A stretch of 64,000 nucleotides of DNA from Aridibaculum aurantiacum (lineage in GTDB: Bacteria > Bacteroidota > Bacteroidia > Chitinophagales > Chitinophagaceae), in contig NZ_JAFEWC010000003.1 in NCBI RefSeq assembly GCF_017355875.1, positions 687,001 through 751,000 on the forward strand, given 5' to 3'. The notes under the pieces were generated by a model. The model worked only from the letters and a program-made list of their open reading frames with translations. It ran no database searches and was not told the origin of the DNA. Positions within the stretch are counted from its first letter, which is position 1. The number at the start of each line of letters is the position of its first letter. Position numbers and translations under genes: made by a program. This document shows, in pieces, positions 36,401 to 44,151 of this stretch.

Positions 36401-39400
36401 TACTACTGCGGCTAGTGCACGTAACATTGAGTTTGGCAGTTTTACATCTGCTACACTTACCATGGGAACTGGCGGTAGCCTGCAGGTGATTGGGAACATT
36501 GGTGGTAAATGGACAACAGCACGTCGTCATACAATAAATGTTGGTGCACGATCTATCAACATACTTGGTAACCTGAACCTGAGCAACGGTACTACTGGCA
36601 ATGCTATAGATGTTGTGGTTTCTACAGGTAATATTACCATCGCCGGTTCGCTCACACAATCAGGTGGTGCCAATCTTACTTATACAGGTGCTGGTAATTT
36701 GTACATTGGAGAGGACTATGAATATTTCAGCGGCACGTTTTCAGCAGGCAGCAGCACCGTGCATTACAATGGTACCGATGCTCAATGGATAGGTGGGGTT
36801 AACTATAATAATCTTGTTATCAACAAAACAACAGGTGTGGCCAATATAACGGCACCACTTTCTGTTGTAAATGATATAGTTATTTCTGGTGGAGAACTAG
36901 AGGTAAATGCAAATCTGGTTATCGGACGCGATTTGTTGATCAACCAATCTGCCAATATACGTTGTGGCGCTATTACCATCTATATTGGTGGAAGCCTTAC
37001 CAATACAGGGATCTTCATTCCTGGTAGCAGTACCATCGAGTTCAATGGTACAGGCGCACAATCTATTTCACTGGCTACATTCTATAATCTTGCAATCAAC
37101 AAGCCTACAGGGAATGCGCTGTTCACCGGCAACATCGACGTGTACGGTGACTTCTCCATCCTGGCTGGTAATATTGCGCTTGGTCCTTATACTACCAATC
37201 GTACCACGTTGGGAGGAAGATTTACATTGGCTGCAGGTGCTACACTATCAGTAGCTGCAGAGAACAACTTCCCAAGAAACTATTCTACCTATGCTATTGC
37301 CCCGGCAAGTACAGTTACTTACCTCGGCACAGGCAACCAGACAGTCCTTGGTATTACTTATGGAAACCTTGTGTTTAGCAACGGCGGTGCCACTCCAAAA
37401 ACACTTATCGGTACAGCTACTGTCGCTGGTAATCTTACCATCAACAGTGGTGCTACATTTAACTCAAGCAGCTTCTCAATCAACCTGTCGGGCAACTGGA
37501 TGAACAACGGCACATTTGTACCGGAAACAGGTGCTGTACAGTTTATGGGAACAGGTAATACCATAAGTGGAAATACAACATTCAACAGGATCACGATCTT
37601 CGGAAACTATACTATTACCGGTTCTGACGTTACTATCAACTCGCTGCTGAATGTTACTTCTACAGGCACTCTGAATGCAGGCGCAGGCACTGCAACCGTA
37701 CGCGGCGACATGATCAATAGTGGTGTCCTCGTGAGTAGTGGTGTTACAACTTTTACCGGTACCGTTGTACAAAACATCCGGTTGATCGGTGCACTTGTTT
37801 CTACGTCCACAGGTGTTATCAATTTCAATGGAAATGTTTCACCTGTCTTCAATTCTTCCAGTTCACCGTTATTTGCTACGCTGAATATCAACAATACTGC
37901 GGGTGTAAACCCGAGTGTTAATTGGCGGGTACTGGTGGCTTTTAATGTAAACAGCGGAGGTATCTTCAATGGAGGTGCATCTACTCATACCATCAGCGGT
38001 GCATTTACCAATAACGGTACCGTTACCAGTTCAGGAGAATTGATCTTCAACCCATCAGTTGCAAGAACAATAACCCTTTCCGGTACAAATTTTAGCAGTA
38101 CAGGTACGGTTCAATTTGGTGGAACTGCAGCGCTTACTGTTGCGGGCACACCTACCACACTTACCAATGTTGTTATTTCCAATACAGTAGGTGTTACCAC
38201 TACTGTTGGATGGAATGTGCAGGGAAACTTCCTTATCTACAATAATGGACGGTTCAATGCTGGCGCCAGGTCTTATACAGTAGGAGGGAATTTTAGCAGT
38301 GATGGAACCCTTGATGGTGGTACATCCACCTTTACCCTTACCTCTGCTAGTGGCATATTGGATGGTAGTACCAACACTACATTTTATGACCTTGTCATTA
38401 CTGGTAATATTGCCTCAAAAGCAGACTTCAATGTCGCCAGGAATTTTACTAATAATGGTACTTACGATGGTTCTATTGGAGTACTTACCATGACAGGAAG
38501 CGAACCTTCTATCATCGGTGGTTCAGCAACAATTTTGCCTATGTCGCAGCTGGCAATTGAAAAAGCCAGTGGAATAACTGCTACCATTTCAAAACCCCTG
38601 ACAACTGTGGCCAATCTCCAGGTTCGTACGGGTATATTTAATACTGCAGGATTATCTATTAGCCAGGAAATGGATGGTACAATAGGTTTAGGAGTTCTAA
38701 CTATTTTGGAAGGAGGAACCTTACGAATAGGAGGCGCCAATTCATTGCCTGTATTCTCAGCTTATGAACTGGATACATTGAGTACGGTAGAATATGCAGG
38801 AGGAGCACAAAATATTTCTGCTGCTACGTCTTATGGCAACCTTTTGTTGTCGGCTTCAGGTGATAAAACCGCTGCCAGTCATCTTAAGATCCTGAATAAC
38901 TTTACCATCACTGCAGGCAATTTTAAAGGAGGCAATTATACTGATACCTTGTTGGGTAACTGGACAATGACCGGAGGTTCTTACGACAGTACCAATAACC
39001 GTATAGTGCTTGCCGGTGCCGGCACACAAACCATAACGTCAACTGGTGGCTTCCTGCACCTGACGCTGAATAAAGCGACTGGTACTGCTGTACTAGGATC
39101 GAACATCACCGTTGCCGGTACATTGAACTTCTTAAGTGGCCGTATACAAACAAATACATTCATACTGAATGCTGCGGGCAGTATAACAGGTGCCAGCCAA
39201 AATACAGGTTGGGTAAATGGTAATCTTCGTAAAAATATTACTGCTACGGGCACAAACCAGGAGCGGTTGTTTGAAGTTGGCGGACCAAGTAATTATACGC
39301 CTGCCAATGTGTTTTTTGCCAACGTTACTACTGTTGGGCACCTGGTGGTAAGGGTGTTTACGCCTGATCATCCGCAACTGGCTTCATCTAATTTCAATTC

Positions 39401-41912
39401 TAACAGGAGCGTGAACAGGTGGTGGAACATTACCAATAACGGGATTGTGTTTTCCAATGCGAACATCACATTCAACTGGGTATCTACTGATATTGATGCA
39501 GGTAGCAATACTGCTAACTTCAGGGTAACGCGTTACAATGGTTCTACATGGGCAACCCAGACCATTGCTTCGCCTCTGGCTACTTCTATACAGGCCACGG
39601 CTGTTACCTCTTTTGGTGATTTTGCAGTAGCAGAGCCAATAGCTACTACTTCATGGACGGGAACTACCAGCAGGAACTGGTACACCTCTACCAACTGGAC
39701 AGCCGGTGTGCCATTGTCATCTACTGATGTGGTGATACCAGCAGCTGTGCCTCATCACCCTGAAATAACAACAGGTACTGCGGTTTGCCAAAACCTGACG
39801 ATCAACAGCGGCGCTTCCTTGGTAGTGCAAGCTGCAACTATACAAGTTAGTGGCATCATAACAGCATCTAACAATTTCACGGCAAGTGCAGGAACATTGG
39901 AGCTGAACAGCATTGTTGCTCAAACAATCCCTGCTAATGTTTTTACTGCCAACACCATTCTTAATCTTACGATCAATAATTCAGCTAATGTAGCATTGGC
40001 AGGAACACTAAACTTAACAGGTGTTCTGACGGTAAGTAATGGCTCCTTTAACACAGGTGGTTTCCTTACCCTTAAATCATCTGCTACAGCTACTGCAAGA
40101 GTAGCGCCTATAACATCGGCAGCGGCTACGCCTATTGTAGGTAATGTAACAGTAGAAAGATATATACCCGGCAGGAGAAGATACAGGATCATTACAAGTA
40201 GCGTTACCACCAGCACAGCTAATACACTTTCACCAGGGCAGGAAGCATTATCCATCTGGGGTAACTGGCAAAACCAGGGCAACACTACAACGCCTAACAT
40301 AGGCACTTTTATTACAGGTGGAACATCTGCTGATGGTTTTGATATTCAAACCAACAACACGTCATTATTTACATACAATGGTGCTACTTCCAGCTTTGTT
40401 GGTCATACATCAGCCAATGGAAAGAATACAAAGTTGACCCCACTGAAAGCCGGCGTTCCTTACTTCATGTTTGTGTACGGCGACAGGACGAATACATTGT
40501 CTACCTCAAATCCTAAGTGGACCATCCTTCGTGCTACCGGTACGCTTACCACAGGCGACCAGACTTATACAACATCATCAGCTACACCTCTTAATCCTAC
40601 CGTGAATGGATTTACGATGCTGGGTAATCCGTTTGCATCGCCTATAGATTGGGCTACTTTGCCAAAAACAAATATAGAAGGAACTTATTGGGGTATAGAT
40701 CCAAACCTGGCAGGTACAGGCGGATACGTAACGGTAACCACCGCAGGTACTACCATGCTTGTGGCTCCTTACACCGGCACAATTGGTCTCAATCAATACA
40801 TCCAGCCAGGACAAGGATTCTTTGTTCGTACAAGTGGTGCATCTCCTGTGTTGCAAATACGTGAGCAGGATAAAGTTGGCAACCACAATCCGAATGCTTT
40901 TAGAAGTAACGGCGATGCAGATCTAAGTTTGATAGCACTTAATCTCTACTACTATAGCGGCACAACAAAAGTTTTAACAGATGGTACATTAGTAGCTTTT
41001 GATAAAACAGGAACTATAGTACCGGGTTCTGCCGATGCACACAAGATGCAGAACAGTTCAGAAGCTATTGGCGTAGTGAATGATGGAAAATATTTGAGTA
41101 TCCATACAAGACAGGAACCGGTAGCCGACGATACTGTTCATTTGCAAACCCTCCGTACTACACGTGCGCAGTATATACTTGAAGTTTTTACTAAGGGAAT
41201 GGAGACAGCAGTTGTGAAGCCATACCTGCAAGATAAATTCCTGAACACTGTGCAGCCACTATCGGTGGTTGATACAAATATCATAGTAGTAAATATCACT
41301 ACAGATGCAGCCTCTTCTGCTCCTGACAGGTTCAAGATCATCTTTAAGAAGGATGTGACTTTGCCGGTGGTATTTACATCTGTAAGTGCTGCAGCAAGCG
41401 GCACAGGAAGCAAAGTGGATTGGTCTGTAGCCACAGAAGCAGAAGTAGTAAAATATGAAGTAGAACGCTCAGCAGATGGAGTAGCTTTTGCGAAGGCTGC
41501 CGAGGTACTAGCTAATCCTTCACTAGGAGGCAGGTATAGTTGGATAGATGTAACTGTACTGGATAAAGAAAAGTATTACAAAGTAAAAGCTATTAATAAA
41601 GATGGAACGTATAGCTACAGCCGGGCAGTATTGGTAAGACCTGCTAAAGAGCAGCCATCAATATCTATTTTTCCTAACCCGGTACAGGGTCAGCAAATAA
41701 ATATTGCATTCAATAAAATAGACAGGGGCAGCTATACGTTATCATTAGTGAATAGTTATGGTCAGCAGGTTTACGTGCAGAATTTTGTGTACGATGGACT
41801 TTCTGCAGCCATGCCTGTGCACCTGCCAAACAAGTTGGCGGCAGGTGTATACTATGTACAAATTGTAAATGCTAAAGAGCCGATAGTGCGACAGCTACTG
41901 CTAGTAAAATGA
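33486..41912 (+). CDS. Giant T9SS-exported repetitive surface protein
   Basis: 2808 residues. Signal peptide (LALLFMAFSVAGLAQ) after a basic start. A W...W..NW module recurs three times (about residues 38-70, 927-955, 2055-2085; for example SWTGTTSRNWYTSTNW). Between them runs a long Gly/Ser/Thr/Asn-rich beta-solenoid-like stretch with many units of 60-70 residues of the form GNWxNNGTF-xxGTSTVxFxGxGxxxxISG-xxxFNNL. A FnIII-like domain (about 2620-2715) precedes a type A sorting domain: ISIFPNPV, LSLVNSYGQQVY, GVYYVQIV. The product is expected to be secreted by T9SS and anchored at the surface, probably as an adhesin or stalk. The stop overlaps the next gene by ATGA. Confidence 0.9.
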   Translation: MNMNRFSICQKGFMQACTKRWMLALLFMAFSVAGLAQTTSWIGHDRNWARTYNWTNGIPTSTMDIIVGDANFIGFSQPTIPATATFRSVTVGGVRNAVVSFKSRTVHNVTIEPNGTLDMAKGTLTITGNWINNGGSYTYHPRSYEAFAGTAQVIGGTAATQFKNTTINAGAVVTFSTNFSTQNGLTVSGTLIPDEATHPRYTGSVSVTDGGILKVNANVYSTNYSANPVLQAGSGVEYSAQADQTISNFTYSSLIISGAGTKSITTALNALQSASSSIGNIYVLSGILDLRTFTANRGTSTAGGTLSVANGASLHIAGGTSGTTAFPANFATVSLSITSTVLYYGTGPQVVSPQTYGNLTFTSSSGATIKTLPAISFTIAGNLTSSVGSGSSVSYTAASNINILGSVNIGASTTFDGSSMTIGVGGNWVNNGTFNGSTGTVFYTGAGSTISGTGTHNFNNISFRASDITATSALLTVAGNLETTGEGSFRHLPGNLLTMTGAGKTIIGSGIILGNLSVPGTVTTTSTFTVRDNLSVAGSLSASAGNISMTGASKTISGSGTMAFHGLLIPGTVTTASSFSVSNALDISGSFLATAGTATFTGSATLNGTANLFNVVLHATTLILSTNSVLGVSNTFTITAGTLNVTSAIPNTVHFNGTVNQVIPSTTYHQLLLSNGNTKTAGGNITTNGVFTIGTNTTFDASTFTHTLNSHLVNNGSFTAGTSTVQFMGASDVTLTGATTFNILTLNKTTSVNVLTLLSNVNASIVNMTNGRMRTNTNTITITTTRNGSGTILGNIRRLHAFSAGVSYAFAHPDNTINFASLASVTSVTVSVKVASVPDFDFGSSINREYAIAIPSGTYNATLRLHYEDGELNGNTESALVLWSFNGTEWESNGKTAFNATSNFVELAGITNLVKRWTLANIPNVLRWNGSVSTEWHNAANWTIIQGVPGSTPTANDVVQIGQAAFTHHPTITTAASARNIEFGSFTSATLTMGTGGSLQVIGNIGGKWTTARRHTINVGARSINILGNLNLSNGTTGNAIDVVVSTGNITIAGSLTQSGGANLTYTGAGNLYIGEDYEYFSGTFSAGSSTVHYNGTDAQWIGGVNYNNLVINKTTGVANITAPLSVVNDIVISGGELEVNANLVIGRDLLINQSANIRCGAITIYIGGSLTNTGIFIPGSSTIEFNGTGAQSISLATFYNLAINKPTGNALFTGNIDVYGDFSILAGNIALGPYTTNRTTLGGRFTLAAGATLSVAAENNFPRNYSTYAIAPASTVTYLGTGNQTVLGITYGNLVFSNGGATPKTLIGTATVAGNLTINSGATFNSSSFSINLSGNWMNNGTFVPETGAVQFMGTGNTISGNTTFNRITIFGNYTITGSDVTINSLLNVTSTGTLNAGAGTATVRGDMINSGVLVSSGVTTFTGTVVQNIRLIGALVSTSTGVINFNGNVSPVFNSSSSPLFATLNINNTAGVNPSVNWRVLVAFNVNSGGIFNGGASTHTISGAFTNNGTVTSSGELIFNPSVARTITLSGTNFSSTGTVQFGGTAALTVAGTPTTLTNVVISNTVGVTTTVGWNVQGNFLIYNNGRFNAGARSYTVGGNFSSDGTLDGGTSTFTLTSASGILDGSTNTTFYDLVITGNIASKADFNVARNFTNNGTYDGSIGVLTMTGSEPSIIGGSATILPMSQLAIEKASGITATISKPLTTVANLQVRTGIFNTAGLSISQEMDGTIGLGVLTILEGGTLRIGGANSLPVFSAYELDTLSTVEYAGGAQNISAATSYGNLLLSASGDKTAASHLKILNNFTITAGNFKGGNYTDTLLGNWTMTGGSYDSTNNRIVLAGAGTQTITSTGGFLHLTLNKATGTAVLGSNITVAGTLNFLSGRIQTNTFILNAAGSITGASQNTGWVNGNLRKNITATGTNQERLFEVGGPSNYTPANVFFANVTTVGHLVVRVFTPDHPQLASSNFNSNRSVNRWWNITNNGIVFSNANITFNWVSTDIDAGSNTANFRVTRYNGSTWATQTIASPLATSIQATAVTSFGDFAVAEPIATTSWTGTTSRNWYTSTNWTAGVPLSSTDVVIPAAVPHHPEITTGTAVCQNLTINSGASLVVQAATIQVSGIITASNNFTASAGTLELNSIVAQTIPANVFTANTILNLTINNSANVALAGTLNLTGVLTVSNGSFNTGGFLTLKSSATATARVAPITSAAATPIVGNVTVERYIPGRRRYRIITSSVTTSTANTLSPGQEALSIWGNWQNQGNTTTPNIGTFITGGTSADGFDIQTNNTSLFTYNGATSSFVGHTSANGKNTKLTPLKAGVPYFMFVYGDRTNTLSTSNPKWTILRATGTLTTGDQTYTTSSATPLNPTVNGFTMLGNPFASPIDWATLPKTNIEGTYWGIDPNLAGTGGYVTVTTAGTTMLVAPYTGTIGLNQYIQPGQGFFVRTSGASPVLQIREQDKVGNHNPNAFRSNGDADLSLIALNLYYYSGTTKVLTDGTLVAFDKTGTIVPGSADAHKMQNSSEAIGVVNDGKYLSIHTRQEPVADDTVHLQTLRTTRAQYILEVFTKGMETAVVKPYLQDKFLNTVQPLSVVDTNIIVVNITTDAASSAPDRFKIIFKKDVTLPVVFTSVSAAASGTGSKVDWSVATEAEVVKYEVERSADGVAFAKAAEVLANPSLGGRYSWIDVTVLDKEKYYKVKAINKDGTYSYSRAVLVRPAKEQPSISIFPNPVQGQQINIAFNKIDRGSYTLSLVNSYGQQVYVQNFVYDGLSAAMPVHLPNKLAAGVYYVQIVNAKEPIVRQLLLVK

Positions 41913-42448
41913 GGATGCGCGGTAACCATATGGTGAAGCGGGTGAGTAAGGGTAAAAAACTGGTAATGATGATCATGCTGAGTTTTTTATCCTATGTGTC
42001 GTATGCGCAATTTCCTACAGATAGTTTACCTAGCGACCCTGGTGCGATGACGGTGTACTCAGTGCAAGACATGCATTTTGGTTCATTTGCCAATGGGCCC
42101 AGTGGCGGATCGGTGATCTTGTCGCCAAGTGGTTCGCGAACCACTACAGGCACTGTGTTAGCGTTAAACCTGCAAATGCCACAGCCGGCAATCTTTGAAA
42201 TAGAAGCGCCGCAAGGTTCTGTAGTCTCAATTATGAATGGACCCAATGCTACCCTTACCGGTAGCAATGGAGGTAGTATGACCCTGACCATTGGCCAGTC
42301 ATCACCTGCATCCATGTTTACCACTACAGCTATACCACCCACCCGTACCCAGGTGCATATAGGCGGAACCTTAACAGTAGGAACAACGGCCACAGCTCCA
42401 CCAGGAACTTATACCGGAACTTTTTACGTGACATTCAACCTCGAATGA
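41909..42448 (+). CDS. DUF4402 pilin-like protein 1
   Basis: 179 residues: basic N-terminus, signal peptide (MIMLSFLSYVSYAQ), then a DUF4402 beta-sandwich (MHFGSFANGPSGGSVILSPS; FEIEAPQGSVVSI; HIGGTLTVGTTATAPPGTY; end FYVTFNLE). DUF4402 proteins are regarded as fimbrial-subunit-like. Translation is coupled to the giant T9SS protein through a 4-nt ATGA overlap; an alternative ATG lies at 41930. This copy is more diverged from the other two, with a longer N-terminal extension, so it could be a tip or adaptor subunit (inference). Confidence 0.85.
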   Translation: MRMRGNHMVKRVSKGKKLVMMIMLSFLSYVSYAQFPTDSLPSDPGAMTVYSVQDMHFGSFANGPSGGSVILSPSGSRTTTGTVLALNLQMPQPAIFEIEAPQGSVVSIMNGPNATLTGSNGGSMTLTIGQSSPASMFTTTAIPPTRTQVHIGGTLTVGTTATAPPGTYTGTFYVTFNLE

Positions 42449-42556
42449 CTTTAAGATCTTATTAATTAAATACTTAGAAAAATAAATTAATAACTAAAGC
42501 GTTTTATTCATCACAAAAACAAACAATCAACCAAACAAAAACAAAAACAAATCCAA
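42449..42556 (+). promoter_or_regulatory. A/T-rich inverted repeat and A/C-rich leader of DUF4402-2
   Basis: TTATTAATT (42459-42467) pairs with AATTAATAA (42485-42493). After it the leader to the ATG is almost only A and C (AAACAAACAATCAACC, then AAACAAAAACAAAAACAAAT), which is unstructured and typical of strongly translated Bacteroidota genes. A separate promoter for the second DUF4402 gene is likely here. Confidence 0.5.
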
Positions 42557-43093
42557 ATGAAAAACAAAATGACAAAAGTCGTCGGACTAGGATTGATTCT
42601 AGCCGCATTCTCAACGGGTGTTAATGCACAAGCTTCGGCAACTGCTACCGCTGCAGCAAATATTATCAACCCGATCAGCATCACCAAAAATGTTGATTTG
42701 AATTTTGGCAACGTAGCAGTTCAAGCATCTACGGGTGGTACTGTAGTATTGACACCTGCAGGTGGCCGTACAGCGACATCTGGTGTTACGCTTCCTGCAG
42801 TTGCGGGAACTGTGACTGCTGCGCAATTTACTGTTTCGGGTGAAGGAGCTAGGACTTATTCAATTACACTTCCATCCTCAGTAGTATTAGAAAACGGTAG
42901 CAATACCATGACAGCTAATAACTTCACCAGTGATCCAACAAACACTACAGGTGCAGGTTTGCTTTCTGGCAGTGCGGGTGGTACAGGTACTCAGGTTGTG
43001 CGTGTAGGTGCTACATTGAATGTAGATCCTGCACAAGCCGCAGGTGCTTACATTTCACTTACTCCTTTTACAGTTACTGTGAATTATAACTAA
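42557..43093 (+). CDS. DUF4402 pilin-like protein 2 (probable major subunit)
   Basis: 178 residues, the most canonical DUF4402 copy: signal peptide (LGLILAAFSTGVNAQ), then ATAAANIINPISITKN, LNFGNVAVQAS, GGTVVLTPAGGRTATSGV, AAQFTVSGEGARTYSI, VRVGATLNVDPAQAAGAY and a terminal strand FTVTVNYN. There are no cysteines in the mature part, as in self-assembling or donor-strand subunits without the usual disulfide. The A/C-rich leader and the hairpin just after the stop suggest high expression relative to the chaperone and usher. The pilin function is inferred from family and context. Confidence 0.88.
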   Translation: MKNKMTKVVGLGLILAAFSTGVNAQASATATAAANIINPISITKNVDLNFGNVAVQASTGGTVVLTPAGGRTATSGVTLPAVAGTVTAAQFTVSGEGARTYSITLPSSVVLENGSNTMTANNFTSDPTNTTGAGLLSGSAGGTGTQVVRVGATLNVDPAQAAGAYISLTPFTVTVNYN

Positions 43094-43100
43094 ACTTATT

Positions 43101-43132
43101 CCGGGCAAGTTGCAAAATTGCCACTTGCCCGG
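43101..43132 (+). terminator. Strong hairpin between pilin-like gene and chaperone
   Basis: CCGGGCAAGT (43101-43110) pairs perfectly with 43123-43132. The loop can add GCAA/TTGC. There is no real T-run, so it may be an mRNA-stability or attenuation hairpin instead of a full terminator. It overlaps the 5' end of the longest reading of the chaperone frame, which supports the start at 43164. Confidence 0.7.
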
Positions 43133-43163
43133 GTATTTTAGTTCATTAGTAATTACTACCTCT

Positions 43164-44012
43164 ATGACAACTCTTTACCCTAGACGCCTCCAGTTTTTGT
43201 GCATCATACTACTGGTTTTAATCTCTTGTTTCGGATCCACTTCAGCAAGTGCTCAAGGAAACCTTTTGGTGACTCCAAAGAGAATTGTCTTTGAAGGTTC
43301 AAAACGTTCGGATGAGCTGAACCTTGCAAATATTGGTAACGATACAGCAACCTATGCAATCTCTTTTGTTCAGATCAGGATGAAACATGATGGCCAATTT
43401 GAAAACATCACTGAGCCGGATTCTGGGCAGAACTTTGCAGACAAAAATTTGCGGATATTTCCTCGTACTGTAACGCTTGCCCCCAATGAGGCACAAACAG
43501 TAAAGGTTCAACTTATAAAGGCTAATGAACTTGCTCCGGGTGAATACAGGTCACACTTGTACTTCAGGGCATTGGCTAATGACAAACCATTGGGTGATCC
43601 GGCAATTGTAACTGATTCAAGTGTTTCAGTGAAACTGGTTCCTGTATTTGGCATTTCTATTCCTGCTATCATTAGAGTAGGTACATCTACCTCCGAAATA
43701 AAAATGTCTGACATCTCATTGAGTATATTGGAAGACACAATCCCGGTTGTTGGCTTCACCTTTCATCGTACAGGTAATATGTCTGTGTATGGAGACATTG
43801 TAGTAGAACATTTTTCTCCTTATGGCAAAACTACCAGGATAGCCGAAGCAAAAGGAGTAGCCGTTTATACACCAACCCCATCCCGCATAATAAAAGTGCG
43901 ATTGAACAGGTTTGCCGGCGCTGATCTAAGTAGTGGTAAGATCAGGATAACCTATACTGAGGATGGTCTTAAAAATAAAGTACTGGCAAGTGAAGAAATA
44001 GATCTTCGATAA
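43164..44012 (+). CDS. PapD-like periplasmic fimbrial chaperone
   Basis: 282 residues: signal peptide (FLCIILLVLISCFGSTSASAQ), then a PapD-type immunoglobulin domain. LLVTPKRIVFEGSKRSDEL, LANIGNDTATYAISF, LRIFPRTVTLAPNEAQTVKV and GEYRSHLYFRAL match the first domain of fimbrial chaperones, including the 'P..V.L.P...Q.V.V' strand G region. A second beta-domain follows. Its expected role is to cap DUF4402 subunits in the periplasm until the usher takes them. It lies between the pilin-like gene and the usher in the same orientation. Confidence 0.85.
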   Translation: MTTLYPRRLQFLCIILLVLISCFGSTSASAQGNLLVTPKRIVFEGSKRSDELNLANIGNDTATYAISFVQIRMKHDGQFENITEPDSGQNFADKNLRIFPRTVTLAPNEAQTVKVQLIKANELAPGEYRSHLYFRALANDKPLGDPAIVTDSSVSVKLVPVFGISIPAIIRVGTSTSEIKMSDISLSILEDTIPVVGFTFHRTGNMSVYGDIVVEHFSPYGKTTRIAEAKGVAVYTPTPSRIIKVRLNRFAGADLSSGKIRITYTEDGLKNKVLASEEIDLR

Positions 44013-44047
44013 TACAATATCCAATCTCTGTTTCCGTTATTCCACTC

Positions 44048-44080
44048 AAAGTCCGCTGCCATGCAGGGTAGGGGGACTTT
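44048..44080 (+). terminator. Hairpin between chaperone and usher
   Basis: AAAGTCC (44048-44054) with GGACTTT (44074-44080), enclosing a CTGC-CAT-GCAG hairpin; a few T residues follow. It may reduce read-through into the usher gene. Confidence 0.55.
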
Positions 44081-44151
44081 TACATGTTTTTAGCTTTAAG
44101 CCTTCAATGGTCAGTACACCTTCATACATTTTGCTGAAGCCTGTTATCCGT

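Noticed and set aside
34850-40886. Several open frames on the - strand within the giant gene
   Set aside because: They are mirror images of the repetitive Thr/Gly/Asn codons of the + strand gene.
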